18,546 bases of DNA, from positions 1 to 18,546 of the forward strand of contig JAEWZB010000074.1 of assembly GCA_023395515.1 (NCBI GenBank). Direction: 5' to 3'. Origin of the DNA: Bacillota bacterium (GTDB lineage Bacteria; Bacillota; Syntrophomonadia; Syntrophomonadales; Syntrophomonadaceae). Each line of letters starts with the position of its first letter. The stretch's first letter is position 1. Of this stretch, positions 1 to 7,573 are shown piece after piece. The notes below the pieces were generated by a model. The model was given only the letters and a program-made list of their open reading frames with translations, was not told the origin of the DNA and did not search any database. Both the position numbers and the translations under genes were made by a program.

Positions 1-88
1 TCATTTACGGCACCCGCAATTATAAATGGCTGTTGTAGAGACTTGTTGATAGGTAGAAGATTATGATTTTATTCACCGGATTTTTTTA
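1..88. other. Upstream flank, no identifiable gene
   Basis: No start codon with a ribosome binding site and no recognisable product is visible. In the third plus frame an open stretch of only eleven codons ends with TAG at 36-38. It could be the 3' end of an upstream gene cut by the window edge, but eleven residues are too few to identify anything. The rest is AT-rich spacer leading to the pyr promoter. Confidence 0.3.
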
Positions 89-117
89 TTGACATGCATA
101 AATCATTTGATTAGAAT
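89..117 (+). promoter_or_regulatory. Sigma-A-type promoter of the pyr operon
   Basis: A perfect -35 TTGACA (89-94) is followed, after a 17-bp spacer, by TAGAAT (112-117) as -10. Transcription should start near 124, a few bases before the PyrR-binding stem-loop beginning at 128. The RNA would thus open directly with the attenuator, as in known PyrR-regulated leaders. Confidence 0.85.
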
Positions 118-127
118 CAATTAAGAA

Positions 128-211
128 CCTTTAAGTTGGCCCTGTGAGGCTAGCAAGGAAGAACGGGATGATTATGCCTGCCTTGGCTTCACGCCAAGAG
201 CAGGCTTTTTT
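128..211 (+). promoter_or_regulatory. PyrR attenuator 1 (pyr operon leader)
   Basis: The PyrR-binding anti-antiterminator is visible: CCTT (128-131) pairs with AAGG (155-158), and the conserved loop CCCTGTGAGGCT (140-151) carries the GAGG core. An antiterminator can form between AGCAAGG (152-158) and CCTTGGCT (181-188), with one bulged G. The alternative fold is the terminator at 176-211. In the established PyrR mechanism, UMP-loaded PyrR stabilises the binding stem, blocks the antiterminator and stops transcription. The assignment rests on motif and layout. Confidence 0.85.
176..211 (+). terminator. Intrinsic terminator of attenuator 1
   Basis: The stem is GCCTG/CAGGC (176-180, 201-205) plus CTTGGC/GCCAAG (182-187, 193-198), separated by a small bulge, with a short loop and a run of T from 206. 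It is mutually exclusive with the antiterminator pairing at 152-158/181-188. Confidence 0.85.
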
Positions 212-252
212 ATACTATCGGAAAGTATTATAAGTTTAAGGTTGATAGTATA
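211..252 (+). repeat. Leader hairpin A, 9-bp perfect arms
   Basis: TATACTATC (211-219) is perfectly complementary to GATAGTATA (244-252), with a 24-nt loop. It begins where the attenuator terminator ends and abuts the next hairpin. The PyrR model does not require it; it could protect or define the 5' end of read-through pyr mRNA. Function is unknown. Confidence 0.5.
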
Positions 253-308
253 AGAAAAACCAGGTCTTTTGCCTGCGTCTTAGGACTTGACGCAAGCCAA
301 GTTTTTCT
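253..308 (+). repeat. Leader hairpin B, terminator-like
   Basis: The outer arms AGAAAAAC (253-260) and GTTTTTCT (301-308) are perfect complements. The inner core TGCGTC/GACGCA (274-279, 289-294) has a 9-nt loop, and TTG/CAA (269-271, 298-300) can add pairs. The inner stem is followed at once by GTTTTTCTAATT, so it resembles an imperfect second terminator before the pyrR ribosome binding site at about 325-334. Confidence 0.45.
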
Positions 309-341
309 AATTACCTGCATCTGCGGTGAGGAGGAAGAAGT

Positions 342-893
342 ATGCGCTTAGTGGAAAAACATCAGATCATGGATGAAATGGCCATGAAAAGAGCCTTAAC
401 CCGCATAGCCCATGAAATCATTGAAAAAAATAAGGGTACCCAGAATGTAGTCCTAATCGGTATTCGCCGCCGGGGAGGTCCTTTAGCTTACCGGCTCGGG
501 GAACGGATTAAGGAAATAGAGGGAACCGATATACCGGTGGGTATATTAGATATTACCTTATACCGGGATGACCTTACTGCCCTTGGACCCCAGCCGCAAG
601 TGCACAGAACCGAGGTTGACTTTGATATTAGCGATAAGATAGTGGTATTAGTAGATGATGTGCTTTATACGGGCAGAACGGTTAGGGCAGCTCTGGATGC
701 CATAATTGATTTAGGCAGACCCCAGTGTATTCAATTAGCAGTATTAGTAGACCGGGGCCACCGGGAATTGCCTATAAAAGCCGATTATATCGGAAAAAAT
801 ACCCCTACCTCCAAACAGGAAGTTATTACGGTAAGGGTTTTGGAAATAGATGGTAAAGACGAAGTGATGATTGAGGAAGTTCTAAACGAATAA
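342..893 (+). CDS. pyrR: PyrR: pyr operon attenuation regulator / uracil phosphoribosyltransferase
   Basis: PyrR binds the pyr leader RNA when UMP is high and promotes termination; most family members also have uracil phosphoribosyltransferase activity. The 183-residue product has normal family length. The PRPP-binding signature VVLVDDVLYTGRT is at residues 101-113, IRRRGG is near 41-46, and the family motif around LVDRGHRELPI (about 135-145) is intact. A strong Shine-Dalgarno site (GGTGAGGAGG, 325-334) sets the ATG start. It is the first gene of the operon, between two RNA elements that carry the PyrR-binding loop, so autoregulation is expected. Confidence 0.95.
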   Translation: MRLVEKHQIMDEMAMKRALTRIAHEIIEKNKGTQNVVLIGIRRRGGPLAYRLGERIKEIEGTDIPVGILDITLYRDDLTALGPQPQVHRTEVDFDISDKIVVLVDDVLYTGRTVRAALDAIIDLGRPQCIQLAVLVDRGHRELPIKADYIGKNTPTSKQEVITVRVLEIDGKDEVMIEEVLNE

Positions 894-900
894 AAAATAT

Positions 901-970
901 CCCTTTAATTCGGTCCCGAGAGGCTGGCAAGGGAATCAAGGTGATAGATAAGAATTACCTTTCTTGCCGG
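901..970 (+). promoter_or_regulatory. PyrR attenuator 2 (pyrR-pyrB intergenic)
   Basis: CCCTT (901-905) pairs with AAGGG (929-933) to close the PyrR-binding stem, whose loop holds GTCCCGAGAGGCT (913-925), a close match to the family consensus. The antiterminator is clear: CTGGCAAG (924-931) pairs over eight positions with CTTGCCGG (963-970), with one G-U pair. The competing terminator starts at 957. This site controls pyrB and all genes after it, separately from pyrR. Confidence 0.9.
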
Positions 971-991
971 TCTGGTTAGAAAGGTTTTTTT
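957..991 (+). terminator. Intrinsic terminator of attenuator 2
   Basis: ACCTTTCT (957-964) and AGAAAGGT (978-985) form a perfect 8-bp stem. GCC/GGT can extend it inside the loop, and a seven-T run (985-991) follows. The 5' arm overlaps the antiterminator arm at 963-970, so the two folds exclude each other. Confidence 0.9.
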
Positions 992-1014
992 ATTTTGGAG
1001 AGGAGGCTCTATAA

Positions 1015-1935
1015 ATGAAACTAAATGCTAAAGATTTACTGGGCATAAAGGAATTAAAAAAAGAAGAAATTGACCTCATTTTAGATACTACGATACCCAT
1101 GAAGGATGTAATCAAAAGAGATATTAAGAAGGTTCCCACCCTGCGGGGCAAAGCCTTGGCTACGGTTTTTTATGAAAACAGTACCCGGACCCGGACTTCT
1201 TTTGAAATTGCGGGTAAATACCTCAGTGCTGATACGGTGAATCTAAATGTAGCCACCAGCAGTGTACAAAAGGGAGAAAGCTTAAAAGATACTATAAGAA
1301 CTATAGAGATGATGGGTTTTGATGTTATAGCTATGCGACACTCTATGAGCGGTTCTGCCCACTATGTAGGCCGCAATACTAATATGAGGGTTATTAATGC
1401 CGGAGACGGGGCTAATGAGCACCCTACCCAGGCTTTATTAGATTTATTTAGCATCAGGGAAAAGAAAGGTACTTTAGAAAATCTAAAAGTAGCTATTGTC
1501 GGTGATATACTCCATAGCCGGGTGGCCCGGTCCAATATTTATGGCTTGACTAAATACGGCTGTGAAGTGCGGGTAGTAGGCCCTTCCACTTTAATTCCCC
1601 CGGAAGTGGAAAAACTGGGGGTTAAAAGTTATTACAGCCTGTACGAAGCTTTAAATGGAGTAGATGTGATTAATATCCTGCGCATTCAAAAGGAAAGACA
1701 GCATAATGGATTATTTCCCTCTTTAGATGAATATGCCAACCTTTATATGATTGGCCCTGACCACTTAAAAATGGCCCAAGAAGATGTTTTAATCCTGCAT
1801 CCGGGTCCCATGAACCGGGGAGTAGAAATATCCAGTACCGTAGCCGATTCGGTCAATTCCGTTATTGAAGAGCAGGTTACTAATGGGGTAGCGGTTAGGA
1901 TGGCAATACTATTCTTGATGATGGGGGGTAACTAA
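1015..1935 (+). CDS. pyrB: Aspartate carbamoyltransferase catalytic chain
   Basis: It condenses carbamoyl phosphate with L-aspartate to N-carbamoyl-aspartate, the first committed step of pyrimidine synthesis. The 306-residue product has normal length. The carbamoyl-phosphate site STRTRTSFE is at residues 56-64, the catalytic-loop Lys in QKGES is K86, HPTQALLD is at 136-143, and HPGPMNRG is at 262-269. No pyrI-like regulatory chain is present nearby, which fits the unregulated class B trimers of Firmicutes. The start is set by GGAGAGGAGG (998-1007). The stop is one base before the pyrC start, so translation is probably coupled. Control is by attenuator 2 just upstream. Confidence 0.97.
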   Translation: MKLNAKDLLGIKELKKEEIDLILDTTIPMKDVIKRDIKKVPTLRGKALATVFYENSTRTRTSFEIAGKYLSADTVNLNVATSSVQKGESLKDTIRTIEMMGFDVIAMRHSMSGSAHYVGRNTNMRVINAGDGANEHPTQALLDLFSIREKKGTLENLKVAIVGDILHSRVARSNIYGLTKYGCEVRVVGPSTLIPPEVEKLGVKSYYSLYEALNGVDVINILRIQKERQHNGLFPSLDEYANLYMIGPDHLKMAQEDVLILHPGPMNRGVEISSTVADSVNSVIEEQVTNGVAVRMAILFLMMGGN

Positions 1936-1936
1936 G

Positions 1937-3229
1937 ATGAAAATACTTATAAAAAATGGGAGAGTTATAGACCCGGCCAATAATTTAGATAAAGTTATGG
2001 ACATCTTGATTGAAAATGGTAAAATATTAGAGATAGCTCAGAATATTTATGCAAATGATTGCATAAATATAGATGCTAGCCAGAAAATAGTGGCTCCCGG
2101 TTTTATAGATATACATGTGCATTTAAGGGAACCTGGTTTTGAATATAAGGAAGATATAGCCACCGGTACCCGGGCAGCCGCTGCCGGCGGTTTTACTACG
2201 GTTTGTTGTATGCCTAATACCAATCCGGTAGTAGACAATGCCTCGGTAGCTAATTTTATAAAAGAAAGAGCCCTTAAATCAGGAGTAGTCAATGTACTCC
2301 CTATAGGGGCCATCTCCAAAAAACAGCAGGGGAATGAATTAAGCGAAATAGCCAACTTGTTAGCCGCCGGCTGTATAGCTATATCTGATGACGGTAAACC
2401 GGTAGTTAAAGCCGATATAATGAGAAATGCTATGGAATATGCCAAAATGTTTGATATACCGGTGATGTCCCATTGTGAAGAATTAAGTCTGGCCCAAGGG
2501 GGACAGATGAATGAAGGGTATTATTCGACTTATTACGGTCTGAAGGGGATACCGGCCGCCGCCGAAGAAATCATGATAGGGCGGGATATTCTTCTAGCTA
2601 AGCTTACCGGAGCCCATATTCATATTTGCCATATATCAACTAAAGGCTCGGTAGAACTGATTAGAAGAGCCAAAAGTGAGGGAATAAATATTACCTGTGA
2701 AGTTACTCCCCATCATTTAACTTTAACTGATGAAATAGTAGGAACTTATGATGCTGATACTAAAGTTAATCCGCCGTTAAGGTCACAAGAGGATGTGGAA
2801 GCTTTAATAGCCGGATTAATAGATGGAACTATAGACTGTATTGCTACCGACCATGCTCCCCATCATTATGAAAGTAAGGATTGTGAGTATGAGTTAGCAC
2901 AATTCGGTATTTCCGGGTTAGAGACTGCTGTTCCGGTAGTAATGAGTTTAGTCAAAGATAAAAAGCTGGATTTAGATAAAATGATTAGCCTGTTTACTAT
3001 CAACCCGGCCCAAATTATTAATATAGATAAGGGCAGCTTGGAAGTAGGCAGTGTAGCTGATATTACTATCATAGACCCGGAACTGGAGAAAGCCGTGGAG
3101 GTTAAGGAGTTCTATTCCAAAGGAAAAAATACTCCCTATAAAGGGCAAATTTTTACCGGTTGGCCGGTGCTGACCATGGTTAATGGTGTCATAGTGGCCC
3201 GTGACGGTAAAATAATTGAGGAAATGTAA
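1937..3229 (+). CDS. pyrC: Dihydroorotase (type I)
   Basis: A zinc amidohydrolase that cyclises N-carbamoyl-aspartate to dihydroorotate. Its 430 residues fit the long bacterial type I form. Metal and active-site residues are all visible: HVHLRE at 60-65 (H60, H62), the aspartates in SDDGKP (D151/D152), H179 in MSHCEE, H232 in CHIST, and D305 in ATDHAPH. The C-terminal beta-sandwich with GSVADITIID closes the amidohydrolase fold. It starts one base after pyrB, using the G-rich end of pyrB as ribosome binding site. Nothing suggests an inactive, PyrB-associated pseudo-dihydroorotase. Confidence 0.97.
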   Translation: MKILIKNGRVIDPANNLDKVMDILIENGKILEIAQNIYANDCINIDASQKIVAPGFIDIHVHLREPGFEYKEDIATGTRAAAAGGFTTVCCMPNTNPVVDNASVANFIKERALKSGVVNVLPIGAISKKQQGNELSEIANLLAAGCIAISDDGKPVVKADIMRNAMEYAKMFDIPVMSHCEELSLAQGGQMNEGYYSTYYGLKGIPAAAEEIMIGRDILLAKLTGAHIHICHISTKGSVELIRRAKSEGINITCEVTPHHLTLTDEIVGTYDADTKVNPPLRSQEDVEALIAGLIDGTIDCIATDHAPHHYESKDCEYELAQFGISGLETAVPVVMSLVKDKKLDLDKMISLFTINPAQIINIDKGSLEVGSVADITIIDPELEKAVEVKEFYSKGKNTPYKGQIFTGWPVLTMVNGVIVARDGKIIEEM

Positions 3230-3259
3230 ATCAGGACATTTTTAAAGGAGTTGTCGATT

Positions 3260-4327
3260 ATGAAAGGCTATCTTGTACTGGAAAACGGCCGGGTTTTTAA
3301 CGGTAAACTTTTAAATGATTGCCTATTATCAGAAGGAGAAGTAGTTTTTTCTACCGCCATGATTAGCTACCAGGATGTTATTACTGACCCTTCTTACTAT
3401 GGACAAATAGTAGTTATGACTTATCCTTTAGTGGGTAATGTAGGCTTTAATGAAAAAAGCTTTGCTTCTCATAAGGCCATGGTCAAGGGCTTAATTTTAC
3501 GGGAAGCCACCGATTTTCCCAGTCATTACGAAATGGAAGTTGATTTAATTAGCTTTTTAAATAAGAGTGAGATTGCGGTCTTGACTGAAGTTGATACCAG
3601 GGCCTTGACTAGAGTCATTAGAAATGAAGGTATAATGGGCGGAGTTATAACTGACAGCTTAGATAATATGGAATGGCTGGTGGGGAGGGCTAAGAAGGCT
3701 GCCCAAAGCTTAAAAGGTGATGTGGTCCAATTTGTTACCCGGAGAAATTTTATGAAGTTTGGGCAAGGCCAGCTTAGAATAGTAATGCTGGATTTAGGTA
3801 CTAAGAAAGGGGTAATTGAATCCCTGATCAGAAGAAATTGTGAAGTTATTGCGGTACCGGCTAATACCAGCTCTGAAGAGATACTACGACTTAACCCTGA
3901 TGGAATTTTCATCTCTGATGGACCGGGGGACCCGGAAGCGGTTCCTTATGCGATAGAATCTTGCCGGGAGTTAGTAGGTAAAAAGCCGATTTTTGGGATA
4001 GGATTAGGCCACCAGATTTTAGCCTTATCTTTAGGAGCTAAAACTCATAAGCTGGCTTTTGGCCATCGGGGTTCCAATCAGCCGGTCCGGTATTTGGAAA
4101 ATAAGCGAATATATATTACTACCCAAAACCATGGTTTCAGTATCGAGGAAGATTCCCTTACCAATACGGACATGGAAGTTACCATGCGTAACCTTAATGA
4201 CAATACTATTGAAGGTATAAAACATAAATCTTATCCGGTTTTCTCGGTACAATTTGATCCTGAAGGCTATCCGGGTTACAGTGATACCGGATTTTTTTAC
4301 GATAATTTCTTAGCTAACTGCAATTAA
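3260..4327 (+). CDS. carA: Carbamoyl-phosphate synthase small subunit, glutaminase triad missing
   Basis: CarA normally hydrolyses glutamine and channels ammonia to CarB. The N-terminal domain (about 1-150) and class I amidotransferase domain (about 170-350) are complete: DPSY near 43-46, TYPLVGNVG, DTRALTR, FGHRGSNQPV, NHGF at 290-293. The nucleophile motif GICLGHQ reads GIGLGHQ, with Gly248 (GGA, 4001-4003) where E. coli has Cys269. The catalytic His is Asp333 (GAT, 4256-4258) in FDPEG; only Glu335 of the triad remains. Also SNGPGDP reads SDGPGDP (Asp220). Glutamine-contact residues Q252, N290, G292 and F293 are kept. The frame is open and codon use is ordinary, so it is not an evident pseudogene; it probably supports ammonia-dependent synthesis. 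The ATG at 3260 is preferred over an in-frame TTG at 3251, which directly abuts the AAAGGAG site. Confidence 0.93.
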   Translation: MKGYLVLENGRVFNGKLLNDCLLSEGEVVFSTAMISYQDVITDPSYYGQIVVMTYPLVGNVGFNEKSFASHKAMVKGLILREATDFPSHYEMEVDLISFLNKSEIAVLTEVDTRALTRVIRNEGIMGGVITDSLDNMEWLVGRAKKAAQSLKGDVVQFVTRRNFMKFGQGQLRIVMLDLGTKKGVIESLIRRNCEVIAVPANTSSEEILRLNPDGIFISDGPGDPEAVPYAIESCRELVGKKPIFGIGLGHQILALSLGAKTHKLAFGHRGSNQPVRYLENKRIYITTQNHGFSIEEDSLTNTDMEVTMRNLNDNTIEGIKHKSYPVFSVQFDPEGYPGYSDTGFFYDNFLANCN

Positions 4328-4357
4328 TAGGTCAGATTTTAGGATGGAGGAAATAAG

Positions 4358-7300
4358 ATGCCGCTTAAAGAGGGACTAAATAAAGTTTTAGTAATTGGAT
4401 CAGGCCCCATTATAATAGGGCAAGCCGCCGAATTTGACTATGCCGGAACTCAAGCTTGCCAAGCTTTAAAAGAAGAAGGTATTGAAGTTATTTTATTAAA
4501 TACTAATCCGGCTACCATAATGACTGATGCTGATATGGCTGATAAAGTATATTTTGAGCCTATCACAGTAGAAACGGTGCGTAAAATACTCTTAAAAGAA
4601 AAGCCGGCCGGAATCTTAGCTAATCTAGGTGGTCAAGTAGGGCTTAACATGGCTCTAGCTTTAGATAAAGCCGGGGTTTTAGCGGAAACGGGAGTACCCC
4701 TTTTAGGAATGCCGCTAGATGCTATTATGAGGGCGGAAGACCGGGAATTATTTAAGTTAACTATGCAGGAATTAGGTCAGCCGATTCCGGAAAGTGCTAT
4801 AGTTCATTCGGTGGACGAAGCTGTAGAGTTTGCTAATGAGATAGGTTATCCGGTTATTGTCAGACCTGCCTATACTTTGGGAGGCACCGGCGGCGGCAAT
4901 GCGGTTACTGAAGAAGAGTTAACAGATATAGCTGCTAAAGGGCTGAAAAGCAGTCCCATTAAACAGGTTTTAATCGAGCGCAGTGTAGCCGGTTTTAAAG
5001 AAATTGAATTTGAGGTTATGCGGGATGCCAATGATAATTGTATAACTATTTGCAGTATGGAAAATATCGACCCGGTAGGAATTCATACCGGAGATAGTAT
5101 TGTGGTGGCCCCGGCCCAAACTTTAACTGATGAAGAATACCAGATGCTCAGGGCTGCTTCTTTACAGATTATTCGCCACCTCAAAATAGTCGGGGGCTGT
5201 AATGTGCAATTAGCCCTAGACCCTTTTAGTAAAAAGTATTATGTTATCGAAGTTAATCCCCGGGTTAGCCGTTCCAGCGCTTTAGCTTCCAAGGCTACCG
5301 GTTATCCTATAGCCAAAGTTACGGCCAAAATTGCTCTGGGCTATACCTTAGATGAGATACCTAATACGGTAACCGGCAAGACGACCGCCTGTTTTGAGCC
5401 GGCTATAGATTATGTAGTTTTAAAAGTACCCCGCTGGCCTTTTGATAAATTCGTTTTCGGGGATAGGCGCTTAGGAACCCAAATGAAGGCTACCGGAGAA
5501 GTAATGGCTATAGATAGAAGCTTTGAGGCTGCTTTTCTTAAATCAATCCGCTCTCTGGAAATAGGCTTAACCGGACTGCGTTTACCTGAGTTAGTTAAGG
5601 CAGAGGACGAGGAATTAAGAAACCGCTTAAAAATAGCTGATGACGAAAGAATGTTTATTATAGCGGAAGCTTTTTCCCGGGGTTTTTTAATTGATGAAAT
5701 ATATGATATTACTAAAATAGATAAATATTTTCTTAAAAAAATCAAGAATATCATAGATTTTGCTTTTAAGCTTACTAAAGCTGACCTGGATGACGAGATA
5801 TTAAGGGAAGCTAAAAAATTAGGGTTTTCCGATCAAGAATTAGCTGAACTTATGGGTATTAAAGAAGATGAACTGCGGGCCCGGCGTAAAGAGGCTGATA
5901 TAATTCCTACTTATAAATTAGTCGATACTTGTGCCGCAGAGTTTGATGCGGTTACCCCTTATTTTTATTCTTGCTATGAGGATGAGAATGAAGCTTTACA
6001 CGACCCTAATGCCAGCAAGGTATTGGTAATAGGATCAGGCCCTATAAGAATCGGGCAGGGGGTAGAATTTGACTACTGTTCCGTCCATTGTGTATGGGCA
6101 CTGCGGGAAGCCGGTAAAAAGGCTATTATAGTCAATAATAACCCGGAAACGGTAAGTACCGATTTTGATATATCAGACCGGCTTTATTTCGAGCCTTTGA
6201 TATACGAAGATGTTATGAATATTATTGAGGAAGAAAAGCCGGAAGGGATCATTGTCCAGTTTGGAGGCCAAACGGCCATTAATTTGGCTAACCCTTTAGA
6301 TAAGCGGGGCATTAAAATCCTGGGCAGTTCCAATGAAAGTATTGACCGGGCGGAAGACCGGGACCGTTTTGACCATATGTTAGGGAAACTTGGTATTCCC
6401 CGTCCTTTAGGCAAAAGTGTCTATTCCAGCGCCGAGGCGGTAAAGGCTGCCGAGCATATAGGTTATCCGGTACTGGTGAGGCCTTCCTATGTTTTAGGGG
6501 GCCGGGCGATGGAAATAGTCTATAACCAGGATGAGTTAAAAGGTTATATGGAAACCGCGGTAAAAGTTAATCGTGAACATCCGGTATTAGTAGATAAATA
6601 CCTGCTGGGACGTGAAATAGAGGTTGATGCCGTTTGTGACGGTAAGGAAGTACTAATTCCCGGCATAATGCAGCATATTGAAAGAGCCGGGGTTCATTCC
6701 GGTGATAGTATGGCGGTATTTCCTGCCTATAATCTGAGCCAGGAAATTATGGATAAGGTTGTGGATTATACTAATAAGCTGGCTCTGGAATTAGATGTTA
6801 TAGGGCTAATTAACATCCAGTTTGTAGAATACCTAAATGAATTGTATGTATTAGAGGTCAATCCCCGTTCCAGCCGTACCATACCTTTTATAAGCAAGGT
6901 AACCGGACTGCCCATGGTTAAAATAGCTACTAATATAATGCTGGGCAAATCTATTCAGGAGCAAGGCTATACAGGAGGCTTACAACCTAAGCCGGCTTTT
7001 TATGCTGTAAAAGTACCGGTTTTTTCCTTTAATAAATTGACCCAGGTTGACATTAATTTAGGCCCGGAAATGAAATCTACCGGTGAAGTTTTAGGTTTGG
7101 ATTATTCACTAAATGCTGCTATTTATAAAGGCTTATTGGGGGCGGGAGTAGAAATACCTACTAAAGGAACTATGGTAGCTACTATAGCTGATAAAGATAA
7201 AGATGAGGCCATGCCTATCTTACAGGAATTTAGCCGGATGGGTTTTAAAATTATATCCACAGCCGGTACGGCTAAAATTTTACGGGAAAATGGTATCGAA

Positions 7301-7573
7301 GTAGAATCGGTAAAAAAATTAAAAGAAGGCTCTCCCAACATTATTGATTTAATTCGGGAAGGAAAAGTAGACTTTGTGGTTAATACTATTACTCATGCCC
7401 GCAAGCCGTTCAGTGACGGTTTCCAGATCCGGCGGGCGGCCGTAGAGTTAAGTGTACCTTGTCTTACCTCACTTGATACCTTAAAGGTAGTACAAGAGGT
7501 ATTGCAGGAAGGTACAGATTTAACCGGGATGGAGGTTTGTTCCCTGCAAGAGTATGTTAAGGAGGGGTTCTAA
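4358..7573 (+). CDS. carB: Carbamoyl-phosphate synthase large subunit
   Basis: It makes carbamoyl phosphate from bicarbonate, ammonia and two ATP. The 1071 residues show the full layout: carboxyphosphate ATP-grasp domain (about 1-400), oligomerisation domain (about 400-545), carbamoyl-phosphate ATP-grasp domain (about 546-930), and C-terminal MGS-like allosteric domain (about 930-1071) with ISTAGTA at 956-962. ATP-site residues R129, R169 and E215 and the EVNPR motif at 298-302 are intact, as is the second-half EVNPRSSR at 823-830. Odd: the first-half loop usually near PTxGGQT reads ANLGGQV (88-94), while the second half keeps QFGGQT. Since CarA lacks its glutaminase residues, this subunit probably works with external ammonia. 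The stop overlaps pyrK by one base (TAATG). Confidence 0.97.
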   Translation: MPLKEGLNKVLVIGSGPIIIGQAAEFDYAGTQACQALKEEGIEVILLNTNPATIMTDADMADKVYFEPITVETVRKILLKEKPAGILANLGGQVGLNMALALDKAGVLAETGVPLLGMPLDAIMRAEDRELFKLTMQELGQPIPESAIVHSVDEAVEFANEIGYPVIVRPAYTLGGTGGGNAVTEEELTDIAAKGLKSSPIKQVLIERSVAGFKEIEFEVMRDANDNCITICSMENIDPVGIHTGDSIVVAPAQTLTDEEYQMLRAASLQIIRHLKIVGGCNVQLALDPFSKKYYVIEVNPRVSRSSALASKATGYPIAKVTAKIALGYTLDEIPNTVTGKTTACFEPAIDYVVLKVPRWPFDKFVFGDRRLGTQMKATGEVMAIDRSFEAAFLKSIRSLEIGLTGLRLPELVKAEDEELRNRLKIADDERMFIIAEAFSRGFLIDEIYDITKIDKYFLKKIKNIIDFAFKLTKADLDDEILREAKKLGFSDQELAELMGIKEDELRARRKEADIIPTYKLVDTCAAEFDAVTPYFYSCYEDENEALHDPNASKVLVIGSGPIRIGQGVEFDYCSVHCVWALREAGKKAIIVNNNPETVSTDFDISDRLYFEPLIYEDVMNIIEEEKPEGIIVQFGGQTAINLANPLDKRGIKILGSSNESIDRAEDRDRFDHMLGKLGIPRPLGKSVYSSAEAVKAAEHIGYPVLVRPSYVLGGRAMEIVYNQDELKGYMETAVKVNREHPVLVDKYLLGREIEVDAVCDGKEVLIPGIMQHIERAGVHSGDSMAVFPAYNLSQEIMDKVVDYTNKLALELDVIGLINIQFVEYLNELYVLEVNPRSSRTIPFISKVTGLPMVKIATNIMLGKSIQEQGYTGGLQPKPAFYAVKVPVFSFNKLTQVDINLGPEMKSTGEVLGLDYSLNAAIYKGLLGAGVEIPTKGTMVATIADKDKDEAMPILQEFSRMGFKIISTAGTAKILRENGIEVESVKKLKEGSPNIIDLIREGKVDFVVNTITHARKPFSDGFQIRRAAVELSVPCLTSLDTLKVVQEVLQEGTDLTGMEVCSLQEYVKEGF

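Noticed and set aside
2047..2445. 132-codon minus-strand frame inside pyrC
   Set aside because: It mirrors a well-conserved dihydroorotase region and has no independent signals.
3251..3259. TTG start for carA giving three extra residues
   Set aside because: The TTG directly abuts the AAAGGAG ribosome binding site (no spacing); the ATG at 3260 is nine bases away and fits.
3260..4327. carA as a decaying pseudogene
   Set aside because: Full length, no stops or frameshifts, conserved motifs elsewhere and an essential pathway position; a functional shift is the better explanation.
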